Source: an uncultured Eubacteriales bacterium (GTDB taxonomy: Bacteria > Bacillota > Clostridia > Peptostreptococcales > Anaerovoracaceae). From it: DNA of 64,000 nt. The notes below the pieces were generated by a model. The model ran no database searches. It worked only from the letters and a program-made list of their open reading frames with translations, and was not told where the DNA came from. Position 1 is the stretch's first letter. Each line of letters starts with the position of its first letter. The stretch is taken from the NCBI GenBank assembly GCA_900545135.1, contig UQXL01000005.1:45094-109093 (forward strand), given 5' to 3'. Shown in pieces: positions 49,596 to 60,900 of the stretch. Made by a program: the position numbers and the translations under genes.

Positions 49596-50627
49596 TTATT
49601 CTACCGATACTTCCAGCTTCTCTAATCTTTCGCTGAGCTTCTCTATTGTCTTCTGCTGTTTTTGAATCATTTTGACCAATAGCGGAATAATCTCCGTATA
49701 ATTCAGTCCCCATGACAATTTTTCATCGTCGATTTCTTCTCCGTGATACGGTTTTTCAACTCGCTCCGTTACTGTCTCAGCTTCGCCTTGTTCATTTTCT
49801 CTTTCTACAAGTTCCTCTTCTACAACCGATGCCTGCACCATAGCCATATCACCAATATTTAGGTCATTTATAACTTTTGCTACGTCTTGAGCGCCAAAGC
49901 CTAAATGGATTCTCTTCCCACCGTCATATTCGCCGTTTCTTTTATATGCTATAGGTCTGAGATTCATGATAAATTCTTCCTCTTTAAAATCGAACTCCTC
50001 GATTACATCCTTTTCCTTCAAATCCGAAGCTGTAATGGAATTCGTAAAAAACGCTGTATTCCAACGATATCCGGCTGAGCCCAAATAACATGTACCATTT
50101 ACAAACGGCCTAAGTATTGTTCTCATTCCGTCAGACTGCTCTCTGAATAAATCTATAATATGACTTTTGTTGGTCGATAAATTGTTAGCACGCATATATA
50201 AATGTCCTATACCATAAAAACATACGTCATTATCGCTTGTATATATCGTCTTATTTTCTGCCCCGCTTGTTGTGCGCACCCATAAGCCGTCGCCGTTTTC
50301 AGCTGCGAACCCCCTTGCATAAACATATTTAAATCTGTTACTTATAGATCCTATATCATAAGTATCGTTAGCTCGAGGAGATATTATATTTGCAGATATA
50401 TTTGCCACATTCAACCCCGCAAGCCCGCCAGCTCCATTGCCTAGGTTATATACGGAAATATTTCCATTCGTCCCGCCTACAGTCCTATAGTTCAGCCAAA
50501 TATCACCTGAATATGCGCTTGGAACCATAGTTATTTTATTTCCAGAATGCACGAAATCATTTGTTGCCTTTAGGTTCGCTTTAGAACTAATTATCTTTTT
50601 TAAAATGGTTACAATTGACTTGCCCAT
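49596..50627 (-). CDS. Phage tail fibre with S74 auto-cleaving chaperone end
   Basis: A 343-residue tail protein. Beta-rich N-terminal part with a DTYDIGSISNRFKYVYA repeat and a second LGSAGYRWNTAFFTNS. The C-terminal peptidase S74 domain (about 200-340) carries SDLKEKDVIEEF, the self-cleavage Ser, followed by a coiled coil at the end. S74 domains help trimerise tail spikes and are then cut off. The 11-bp gap to the baseplate remnant upstream suggests one transcript. Confidence 0.85.
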   Translation of the reverse strand: MGKSIVTILKKIISSKANLKATNDFVHSGNKITMVPSAYSGDIWLNYRTVGGTNGNISVYNLGNGAGGLAGLNVANISANIISPRANDTYDIGSISNRFKYVYARGFAAENGDGLWVRTTSGAENKTIYTSDNDVCFYGIGHLYMRANNLSTNKSHIIDLFREQSDGMRTILRPFVNGTCYLGSAGYRWNTAFFTNSITASDLKEKDVIEEFDFKEEEFIMNLRPIAYKRNGEYDGGKRIHLGFGAQDVAKVINDLNIGDMAMVQASVVEEELVERENEQGEAETVTERVEKPYHGEEIDDEKLSWGLNYTEIIPLLVKMIQKQQKTIEKLSERLEKLEVSVE

Positions 50628-50638
50628 TTATCTTCCTC

Positions 50639-51133
50639 CTATTTTGTTCGCTTCCAAAAATACACAGTTATGTACGGCTGGAGGTTATTATGTGCACCGC
50701 CGCCACCTGTTGTAGCAGTAGTTGAACTGTCATGCAGATAGCTCCACCCACTCTCGACATTCGCTCCATAGACAGTTTTTCAATTCGATGTAGCGCTTCC
50801 TACTGAAATTTTACCGCTTTTTCCATCGACAATATCTAATTCCGTAAAATGAATTGTGCTGTCACCGTTGACCGCCGAGTGGCTATGTGATGGTATTTGC
50901 GTTGTTGTCAATGTATGCGTCTTCGCTCCGCCGGTTTTCTCTATGGTGTTAAATTCTGTCTCGGCAGAGTTATATCCTACCAATGTTTTTCCTGCCGCAA
51001 ATCTAACCCACGTCTGCGTCTTAAAAAATTTATTCGGGTCATATTTTGAATTAATAGATGTTATTACCGACCCTATTGGATAAATCCAGTCAATAAGTCT
51101 AGCTCCCCCCGAGGAGAGAAATGAGTTCATCAT
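50639..51133 (-). pseudogene. Phage baseplate/tail collar protein gene with in-frame stop
   Basis: The frame begins near 51133 with LIDWIYPIGSVITSINSKYD, then THTLTTTQIPSHSHS, a tail-collar-like module. A TGA (50780-50782) breaks it after SVGSATSN. Beyond that the same frame continues KTVYGANVESGWSYLHDSS to the typical end NNLQPYITVYFWKRTK (stop 50639). A TGG-to-TGA change would explain it. The 5' end overlaps the preceding gene by 35 bp. Confidence 0.75.
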
Positions 51134-52542
51134 ATTCTTCTTCGGTTATGGTGTAATCTACATTGCCTACATAAAATCCCTCTGTCTCTGCCTCTCCAAA
51201 TAGTTTTACTCCTTTCCCTCCTGCGAGAAAAGACATCGCTATAACTCCTGTAGTCACTTCCTTTTCCGCCGTGTTTATTTTATCAGCCAGTTCCGCCACA
51301 AACTCATACGTTTCGTCCACAACTGTATTGTTTATAATCGTACTCACTGTAAACGTCCAGTCGGAAGTAGTCAAGGTTTTGCTCTGATAAGCCGCTGCCG
51401 TTGATTTTTTCCATTTCAGCGTCAGACTTCTGCTGTTCTGCCCATCTACACTGGCCACCTTGCCGCCTATCGTCACTTTCGTATACGTCCCTTGTGGATT
51501 CGCTGTGCCATCGGCGTTACACTGAAGATATGTCAGCGATGTAATTGTAGGGGGGGCTATATGGCAATACCGAAATACTTACTGTCTTGCTGGCAGAGCG
51601 ATTCCTCGAATCCTTGACCGTCGTTGTTATAGAAAGCGTTCCTGATGAATTTATCACATTTGATGTGAAGCTGGCCGAGTTGTATGTAACGCCGTCTACC
51701 GGTGTGCTGTATGATTTTATGGTCGAGCTATAAGCGCCGGAGGCAGATGCCGAAATATTGAGTCTCGATAAGCCCTGAACGTATCTACTTCCAAAGGCAG
51801 ATGTAACTTTCGATACGGCCTCAGATACGGAAAGTGCACTCACAGAAGGCTGGAACTCTGAGGTAGTAGGAATTGTGATATCTAAACCAACCTGCTTGCT
51901 TCCTATCATACTGCTTCCATTGTACGTGTCAGCCGCTATTGTTATTTTTCCAGTACTGCCTCCTGTAAAGCTGTTTGCTATCGTTTTCGGTACTGTCCAT
52001 GAGTATGAAGTTCCCACTCCGGAGGCAATGAGAACCCAAGAACCGGAGCCTATCTTGTAATACAGTTTATGCGTAAATGAGCTTGACGCTCTCGGAGTAC
52101 TTATCGTTACTGCGCTTCCTAAACTAGCTGTACTTGGAGACACTGAAGGTGTCGTTGCTCTTGGTATAGTCGTGCCGGTAAATGTGCCGCTCACACTTGC
52201 GCTTCCAAGCTGTACCCCTGAGCTAAACGATGCCGAGCATGAAAGGGAAAGCGAGCCGTTCGCGCTATGTGTCTGTGTGAATGAGCCTGAAGCTATAGTC
52301 TTTGAGCTTCCTTTGCTTACTCCTCTGACATCAAATGACGTTCCTGAATATCTCTTTGTCCCTCCTATGGTCACGCTGATACTTGCGCCTCCATTGCTCC
52401 ATGAAGGAGATGCCACAAGCATTTTCACTTTTAGTGACCATGAAATCTTTCCGGCATTTGTTGCGGCAGACGTTCCCGACTCGCTTACTTCAAGAACAAG
52501 CTGTGCCCAGCCGGAACTGAAATTTTTCGTAAATGTCGCCAT
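51099..52542 (-). pseudogene. DUF859-like phage tail protein, frameshifted in a C7 run
   Basis: Residues 1-341 are open (52542-51517), rich in Ser/Thr and beta repeats, as in DUF859 minor structural proteins. The frame then ends in VLPYSPPYNYIADISSV. The run of seven C (51550-51556 on the + strand as G) precedes it. With six C the frame continues SPPTITSLTYLQCNADGTAN and joins the open frame 51476-51099, giving about 481 residues. This is either a slipped-strand (phase-variable) tract, a programmed shift or a sequencing error. Start ATG 52542. Confidence 0.75.
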
Positions 52543-52550
52543 ATTTCCTC

Positions 52551-54974
52551 CTATCCCAGATAAACCAGATTAAGGTTGTATCCGTTTCCGTATTTTTCGC
52601 CTTTTCGCCATGCCCAGTTTTCATGGAGCTTTAATTGATTCTCAACCGCGATGTTGCGCACTTCCAAAACTTCGTTGGTAAAACGTGCAACAGTTACTCC
52701 ATTATATCTGAACTCAAGGGCATTATTTGTATACACCGAGACTATTGGTGAGTCTGACTTCCCTATGATTATTTCACCGTTTTCAAGACGTATAAACTGG
52801 TTCTGTTCTACTATGGTTTCTCCAGTTTCTGTTATCTGCTGTTGCAACTGTTCAAACCGTATTTCTATGGCTCCGGCGTTTTGCTCGATTTGAGTAGACA
52901 TTTGCTCAATCAGATCTTCTGCCTGTTCTTTTGAAAAATATCCTTCGGTTACTGTCGATAATATATATTCTTCGGTTTGCTCTAGGCTTGAGGCCATTTC
53001 CTTTTGCGTTTGCTCAATATTTTTTTGAGCCTCATCTGCCACTTTATTTGCTGAATTTATAGCGCTTGCCAGTATTGCCGGCGTCTCTGTCATAGAATCA
53101 TCTGACCACGTGATAACTTCCCTTGTCCATAAAAAAAGGCCGGATTCCCATGATGGCATATCTGTTGCCCAGCTTCCGTCTAGCAATTCAGTGTCCGATG
53201 ACGACAAGTAATATTGTATCTCTTTCTCTTTTATTCCTAATCCAGTTTCTCCTTTTGCGCCAGTAAGACATGTTACCGCCATTACGGTTTCTGTCCCAGA
53301 GCCGCTCGTGCTTATGGCCTTTTGCCATATATACTTGCCGTCCTCCCAAGCCGGATAGCTCTCAGACCAACCCTCGGTCGGTGCTTCCTCAGGGCTTTCC
53401 GTCTTTGCATACATAAATTTAATGTTTGCTATTGTCTCTGTTTTTTGAGAATATGTGCTTGATACTTCGGTTTTAAAACTATCTATTGTCTGTTCAAGCT
53501 GAGAGTATTTAGTGCTCATTTCTGTCGTGGTTGCTAGGCCTTCTGTTGCTTCTTCTATATCTTGCTGCCATATTTTGCTCTCGATTTCTCCTTGTATGAC
53601 TCCTATCTGAGTCCCTTGAGAAGAAATACTTTCTTCCAGCTCTGATATTTCCGTTGTAATTGTGTTAAAAGCTACGCTAAGCCTCTGTCCCTCGTCATCT
53701 ATCGAGATCTGAGTTGCTTTTATAACGTTGGTGCTTTCGTTTATTTCAGAAAACAGCGAGTCTATATCAAGTTTTCCTGCTGAAATATTCGCATTGCCAG
53801 CGACCATATCATCTACAATTATCGGACTTTTTATCGCGTCTTTGTGGATTCCTGTTGCGTCAAACATGATCTTTCCGTCCGCGTCGAGAATATAGATGTT
53901 ATAATCGTCATTTGCATCTTTCCCTATCTGAACTCTGGTTCTATCCGCATCTTTAATTAAAATCGTATCCCCGGTGATATTTAATCTGCCGCTCTCAGAG
54001 CAGACGGTTACTTTATTAGTGTTAAGCTGCCCAGAGGTGATTTTATCAGCTACCAAAGAGACAATCTTTGCACTGTCTATCGTTGCGTCAGATATAAGCG
54101 CTATGACTGCGTCCGCAAATTCTGTCTGCAGAACGCTTCCGGTCGCACTGCCAAACATCAGCGTAGATATGTCTGCCACATCTGCGCTTACAATGCCAAT
54201 ATCAGCTTCTGCCGCAGTAAGTCTTTCTTTTACTGAGACGTTTTCCGCCTGCAGCTCTCCTATATCCGCCTCAATAGCCGTAAGCTCTTCTGTCTCAATT
54301 TTTTCTATGTCCGCCTCAGCTGCCGTAAGCCGTCCCGTTATGTTTGCAACGTCGCCTTGGAGCACTACTACTTTTCCGTCAACTGTGTTGATTTTCTCTG
54401 TATAGCTTGTAGCTATGACAAAATCGCCGTCCTCATATTGCTCTGTTTCCGTCTTCGGATTCTGACAGATATATATTTCAGAATTTTCGTCAAACCACAA
54501 ATCCCCCTCATCATAAGGGGGATTTGGTTTGCTTATAAATACTCTTCTCTTGTCGTCAGCTGTATCCTGCGCTGCTTCTGCTATTGCCAGTGCGACGGAT
54601 AAATCCTGGTCCTGTATCTTTACCCAGCCATAATATCCGTTGTCTTCGCTGAAGCCGTATGAATACCCTGTGTCTCTGTCATAATATAGGTCGCCTACAT
54701 GGCTTTGATAGTCTTCAGGATTCCATTCTGATGCCGGGTAATTCGCAAGGCTAGGCATGCCGCTTCCGAACCAGATTTCTGCCTTGTCATCAATTTTATC
54801 TTGAAGTTTCATAAACTCCTCAAGCGATGTATTTATGAAATCGTTGAGAGTCTGATTCGTTTTTGTTACGCCTATCCGCGCCTGCTCCGTCGCTTTTCTT
54901 ATATCTGCTAGACCTAATTTGCGTTCGAGGTCTTGAGCGGTCCTCACTCCGCTTATATCACGCTTGCTATTCAT
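52551..54974 (-). CDS. Large phage tail protein with coiled coils
   Basis: An 807-residue virion protein. The N-terminal part (about 1-190) has WFGSGMPSLANYPASEW and DGDLWFDENSEIYICQN, common in Siphophage minor tail proteins. Many heptad segments follow (ITGRLTAAEADIEKIETEEL, repeated AEADIG). Two repeats of about 55 residues with WEDGKYIWQK and WESGLFLWTRE surround a short GAKGETG collagen-like stretch. The C-terminal part again is coiled. It probably forms part of the tail tip, reading into the DUF859 gene 8 bp downstream. The exact role is unknown. Confidence 0.72.
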   Translation of the reverse strand: MNSKRDISGVRTAQDLERKLGLADIRKATEQARIGVTKTNQTLNDFINTSLEEFMKLQDKIDDKAEIWFGSGMPSLANYPASEWNPEDYQSHVGDLYYDRDTGYSYGFSEDNGYYGWVKIQDQDLSVALAIAEAAQDTADDKRRVFISKPNPPYDEGDLWFDENSEIYICQNPKTETEQYEDGDFVIATSYTEKINTVDGKVVVLQGDVANITGRLTAAEADIEKIETEELTAIEADIGELQAENVSVKERLTAAEADIGIVSADVADISTLMFGSATGSVLQTEFADAVIALISDATIDSAKIVSLVADKITSGQLNTNKVTVCSESGRLNITGDTILIKDADRTRVQIGKDANDDYNIYILDADGKIMFDATGIHKDAIKSPIIVDDMVAGNANISAGKLDIDSLFSEINESTNVIKATQISIDDEGQRLSVAFNTITTEISELEESISSQGTQIGVIQGEIESKIWQQDIEEATEGLATTTEMSTKYSQLEQTIDSFKTEVSSTYSQKTETIANIKFMYAKTESPEEAPTEGWSESYPAWEDGKYIWQKAISTSGSGTETVMAVTCLTGAKGETGLGIKEKEIQYYLSSSDTELLDGSWATDMPSWESGLFLWTREVITWSDDSMTETPAILASAINSANKVADEAQKNIEQTQKEMASSLEQTEEYILSTVTEGYFSKEQAEDLIEQMSTQIEQNAGAIEIRFEQLQQQITETGETIVEQNQFIRLENGEIIIGKSDSPIVSVYTNNALEFRYNGVTVARFTNEVLEVRNIAVENQLKLHENWAWRKGEKYGNGYNLNLVYLG

Positions 54975-54980
54975 AACTCA

Positions 54981-57900
54981 TTACCACCTCACATTCCCCT
55001 CGCTGTCGACTGTAAATTCCATTGCTTCCAAAGCTTCCTTGATATCGTTATAGCTTAGATATTGCTGACTGTTTAAATATTCGACAATTTCGTAATTATA
55101 TGTGTCGTCTGATGGATACTGCATCTTATATAAAATTAGCTTTGAGCCATAGCTTGTATTTAAGCTATTTATGTAATTCACAATCTTTGCTTTCTTGGTT
55201 CCGCTTATACTCTTTCCATTGCTGTCCCTGTCAGCTTTGAAACTACTGATTTCTTCTCTATACTTTTTGTAAGAACTATAGCCGCCGACGGTCTTCGATA
55301 TTGAATATTCGCCCGGGTTTTTAGTTGCAAAATCAAATTCCTCAAAGCTTCCGTAATCTTCATATCCGTCAAGGTCCACTTTCTCTTTTCTGTCTAAAAC
55401 ATTATTCGCCAAAAGATTCTTCTTGCTTACCGGCAAATCTAAGCTGCTTATGTAATCGACCTTTTCCGGCTTAGTGTCTCTTTTTTTGATCTCGTCTTTA
55501 TATTTCCAGTAATCGCCGATAGGTATATTCAATTCTTTGTATTCTTCTATATCTTTTGTTTTAAGAGGTATACGCTCTTCATCAAAGTATTCTCTTGCAT
55601 TTTTGTTGGCGTATTGCCCGAAGAGGCCTGCCTGTATCCTGTTCATTACCGTATCTTCTACCGGGTATCTTAAATTGCCGCTGTTAGTGTATGAGCCTTT
55701 GACCGGAAGGTCTTCGTCGAACATCTTTAAGCCTTGGTACGTTTTTTTAATCTGGCCATACCCTGCGGGCAATAGATATGGTGATGCTTCTAAAAGAGTC
55801 TTTAGCCTCGACTTTTCATTTCCATACGAATCTTTTCCAGTTACGAGTTCTTCTACAGGTAGCATAGAGGATATCGGAATACGTCCTCCCGTCAATGTAC
55901 TCGTATAGGGTAAATCTTCCAAAAGTTCAAAGAAAGCTTGCTCCAAGTTATCTTTAAATGTGTCTTCTGAGTCTTCGTCGTCTCCAATTCCCAGCATCGT
56001 CATCAAGACAGATATAATGTCAAACGCGGGATTATATCCGGTCACAGCTTCAAAGGCTTTTCCGAACAGATGTTGGAATACTGCCAGCTGAGCCAATGTA
56101 GATGTTATTTTAGCCGCTTTTATGGAATTTCTTTTCTTTGCACTTGAAATGCTCTCTGTATCAATTTCAGCTTCCTTTACAGTATCATACAGCATGCTGT
56201 CGAGCTGGTTTCTTACTTCAAGCTGAAACTTTGCGAAAATATTCATTACTTTTGAATTATATAGCTGCGGCATCTGTCCCAGCGACCTGTCTCCCAAAAG
56301 CTTTGCTGCCCATTTTCCGGCTTGCTCATGCGCGTCCGCTTCAGACATGCCCCTGCGTATATATTCATTATATTTTCCTCGAACAACAAACTCCGTTGTA
56401 ATATCGTCTACAGCCTGCATCATGACATAGCCTCGATCAGTGGCTTTTTGCCAAGGCGTACGATAAAATGAACTCGAGCCTTTTCTTCTGACTATGAAAT
56501 CATTCTGCTCGGCGAAGCCATCATCTTCACCTCTGAGGTTATTTAATTTATTGGACGCTGTTTGAGCAAAGGCTTTTATTGCATCAGCCTTAGGCATTTT
56601 AGAAATTCCTTGCACTCCGGCAACGAGGTTTGTTAATGCAGATGAAATATTATATCCTACCGCGTTTCTTCCGGCTTGTTTATCAAAGAAATTTAGCACT
56701 GCAAGACCTTTTCGCCCGAAAATTGACTCAAATCCTCTGTCTAGAGCCGCTGTTTTGCCGGCGAGAATATTCGCCTGTTCATTTATGAATCTTGCAAAGG
56801 TGGACAAGTGCCCGTCATATACACGCTTTATTTGTTCTTCTTGTTGTTTCCTGTCAAGTTCATCAAGGTTTTCAAGTCCCTTTGCCTGCCCATAAGTATC
56901 AGCTATATGCTTCCATATCGCCCTCAGCGTCTGTATGTCGTCAATATGGTAGATCTGGCGGCCTGCTGCAAAAGCATACCTTTCCATTCCCCTTAGTGCG
57001 CCGTATGTTGTTCTTATTCCTGTTCTGCGATTGGCTGAGGCGAAATATGGCTGTCCCGGTCTTAACCCTGCCGTTATCCCATTTAAATCAGACGGTAAAT
57101 CTTTCAATTTAATGTCGTTAATGTTAAATGGTATTCCTATCTTTGAAAAAGTATCTTCCATCGCGTGGAAATGTAAAAAATAATTTTCTCTTTTAGGAAT
57201 TTCCGGGTACGCGTTTCGTTTTCTCGTTTCATTTATCATTCTGAGCGTGTTATCATAAAACGCTCTCACTTCTGGATCCCTTGCAAGTTTTTTAATATTT
57301 TCCTGCGTTTGTTCGTCTGGGAAGTCTTTGGCCAGTTCCTCATCACCATACCTAACATATTCTTGTTTCTTATTGACGTAGAAACCCTCTGCATACATCT
57401 GCACCGCCGCGTCCTCTTTGGAACCGGGTTTTATATTGTATTTCTCGCTAAGGCGAGGAAGCAATCCGGTTTTTTTACCTGTTATAGTATTGAGCCACCT
57501 TACACATTTACTTTCATTTTCGGCTTCCTTGTTTATAGTCAAATCATTTATTATCTGACCGGCTTTATATCCGAAAGTCTTTTCTATAAACCTTTGTGGC
57601 GTGTTATCGACAGAAGAAAACGTCGTCTTACTTTTTGCATTTGAGAAAACCTCGTCAATATCATATCCGTTGTTTTCAAATTCTTTCCTTATTCCCTCAA
57701 AAAGCTCATCTTGTACTTCTGCTCGAGTCTTTTTTCTCTGCGGTATGCTAAAAAACCTGTCATAGATTTCTGCTCCGACTTCTTCCGCATCTGGAGTATC
57801 TTCTATTTGATAACTTCTCTGAAGACTTGACATGATATTTTCCAATTCTTCTGGCATTGCTTTAGGGTCCATGTCGATATCGAATATATCAGGATAAAGT

Positions 57901-60900
57901 TCTGACCAATCTTCCCACACGGCCTCAAGGCTTGTTCCATCTTTTGAAAGAATGATCTTCCCCATCATATTTTTTCTATATTCATTATAACTTCCATATT
58001 TTGCTTCAACTTCTGTCTTCTGTTCAGAATCCAATTTAACTTTTGTTTGTCTTAACAGTCCAAGAACTTCATTTGCTTCGTCTGTACGCACTTTTTTACT
58101 TTTTATATTTTCTACGATTCGCTGACCTATGTCAGTAGATATTCTTGCAATTTCTTCTTCATTGTATTTTCCCTCATGTATTCCCTTGTATAACCTAGCT
58201 ATATCTTTCGTCGGGTCATATTTGCTGCCGTATAATCGTTTAATTTCTCTGGAGGTGCTGCCAATAGCTGAACGCAGTAACGGCCGCTGCTTTTCCTCTC
58301 CTCGCGGCTGCGTGTTTACGTATTCTGTAATCTTTTCTGTAGCCTTAACCGGCGCAATGTCTCCGCTCATTTCAGTAGTTTTCGGCTTTATATCTTTCCT
58401 GACAGGCGCAATATCCTCCATGACAGTAGCTGCATTTTCCGTTTTGCTTCCAGCCTCCGGCAATATATCCCCGCGGACAGGAGCGATGTCGTCACCCGTC
58501 TTTCTGTTTTTTACAAGAACATCTTTGCCGTAGATTGCCCAGCCTTTTACCGGAGCTATATCCTCGCCTCGTTTGCTTAGATGATACTTTATATCTTCCG
58601 GGGAATATTTCTGATTTTCCTGCGTATCATAGTTATATATCTTGACATCTTTTATGAGGTCAGGTATAGTAATAGTAGAAGGCGACCCAATGGAAGCGGA
58701 AAGCATTTGCTCAGCCGCTTGGGCGTCTTCTTTATTTTCTATCACTTCCACTCTGACTACATATAAAACATCGTATTTTTCACCACTTCGTGCCGTTATC
58801 AATGCTCGCTGCGCCTTGTTGTTCATATAGATAGGTGCGACGAAATAATGAAATTCCTCTCCATTGTTTTTTTTCTGATTCTCGTGCGTATCAAGATATA
58901 CGGCATTTTCAAAAAGTTCAGGTAAATATGCTGCTGCGTTTAGGTTCTCAATATAATTATGACTTTTGCTCCAAGGATTAAACCTTTTTGTGGGATTCAG
59001 AATCTTTCCAATTGTTCTGCGATTTATATCCGCCTTGTATCCTGTCGCCTTGTTCTCATATGTTCCCCTTGGGAGATTCTTTACTCTGTCCTGTAACTCA
59101 GCTAATGCAATTTTGTTGTTCTTCTGTACTGTTATGTAACTGTTGTTTACTACGTACGGGATTTCTGTGTCCTCTGTGATGTTTTTGTTTCTAAGAGAAA
59201 AGCGTATATCTTCCGGCGTATATTCCTGATTTTCCTGCGTATCATAGTTATATATCTTGACATCTTTTATGAGGTCGGGTATAGTGATAGTAGACGGAGT
59301 TGCGCCCAAAGTAGGAGGCATTTGACCTGCTGCCATGCGGACTCCGTCTTTTAATGGTAGTATCTCAGTTTCCACGATATACAGTGTGTCTGATTTTTCT
59401 TTTTCTCTTGCTACAATTCTGACTCGGTATTCTTCCCCATTCATGTAAATAGGAGCAATAAAGTGATGGTATCCTAATATCTCTTTGCCTGTATTTTTAC
59501 TTTTTTGGTTTTCTTTCGTGTCTACATACACAGCATTTTTAAAAAGCTCCGGCAATTGAGTTGCGGCATTGAGATTATTTATATATTTTTTACTCCACTT
59601 TACATGTCCATTGTTGTTGGTTGGGTTTAATATCTTCCCTATTGTTGTACGATTTATATCCGCCTTGTACCCTGTCGCCTTATTCTCATATGTTCCCCTT
59701 GGGAGATTCTTTACTCTGTCCTGTAACTCAGCTAATGCTATATTGTTGTTCTTCTGCACTGTTATGTATTGATTGTTTACTACGTATGGTATTTCTGTGT
59801 CCTCTGTGATGTTTTTGTTTCTAAGAGAAAAGCGTATATCTTCTGACGTATATTCCTGATTTTCTTGCGTATCATAGTTATATATCTTGACATCTTTTAT
59901 GAGGTCAGGTATAGTTATGGTAGAAGAGGTCGTCAAGAGATTACCATTCATATTGTTTGGTAATGCGGCCTCTTCTTTATTTTGCATTATTTCAGTATCT
60001 ACAATGTATAAGATATTTGAATTTTCTTTTTCCCTCGCGGTTATCATCACTCTATAGTTATTGCCGTTCATGGTAATAGGCGCTACAAAATGATGAAAAC
60101 CTTTTATTTCCTTATTTGCATTTTTACTCTTCTGATTTTCTTTCGTGTCTATATATACAGCATTTTTAAAAAGCTCCGGCAATTGTGTTGCTGCATTTAA
60201 ATTATCTGTATAATTCTTTCCCCACGGATTAAAACTAGGCTTTGGTTTTAAAATCTTTCCAATTGTTTTACTGTTTATATCCGCCTTGTATCCTGTCGCC
60301 TTGTTCTCATATGTTCCCCTTGGGAGATTCTTTACTCTGTCCTGTAACTCAGCTAATGCAATTTTGTTGTTCTTCTGTACTGTTATGTAACTGTTGTTTA
60401 CTACGTACGGGATTTCTGTGTCCTCTGTGATGTTTTTGTTTCTAAGAGAAAAGCGTATATCTTCCGGCGTATATTCCTGATTTTCCTGCGTATCATAGTT
60501 ATATATCTTGACATCTTTTATGAGGTCAGGTATAGTTATAGTAGAAGATGCCTCCGTAAATTGGGAACCAATCGAAGAAGTTGCCACTTGAGGCATCTTC
60601 TTTTCTGTTGGCATAACCTCAACTCGGAGGACATATAGCGTGTTCGAGTTTTCCTTTTCTCTCGCGGTAATAAGAGCTCTATAATCCTCTCCTTTCATTC
60701 TTAGAGGCGCAACAAAATGATGAAATCCTTTTATCTCTTTGTTTGCGTTTTTACTTTTTTGATTTTCTATAGTATCCACATACACTGCATTCTCAAATAA
60801 CTCTGGCAAATTCAATATCGCATTGAGGTTATTTACATAATTTGTTCCATATTCATTAAATTTCTTATGTGTAGGCTTTAATGCTTTGTTTATTGTATTT

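Noticed and set aside
58129..58533. 134-residue + strand frame
   Set aside because: Antisense to the DIAPV repeat region of the giant gene; composition follows that gene.
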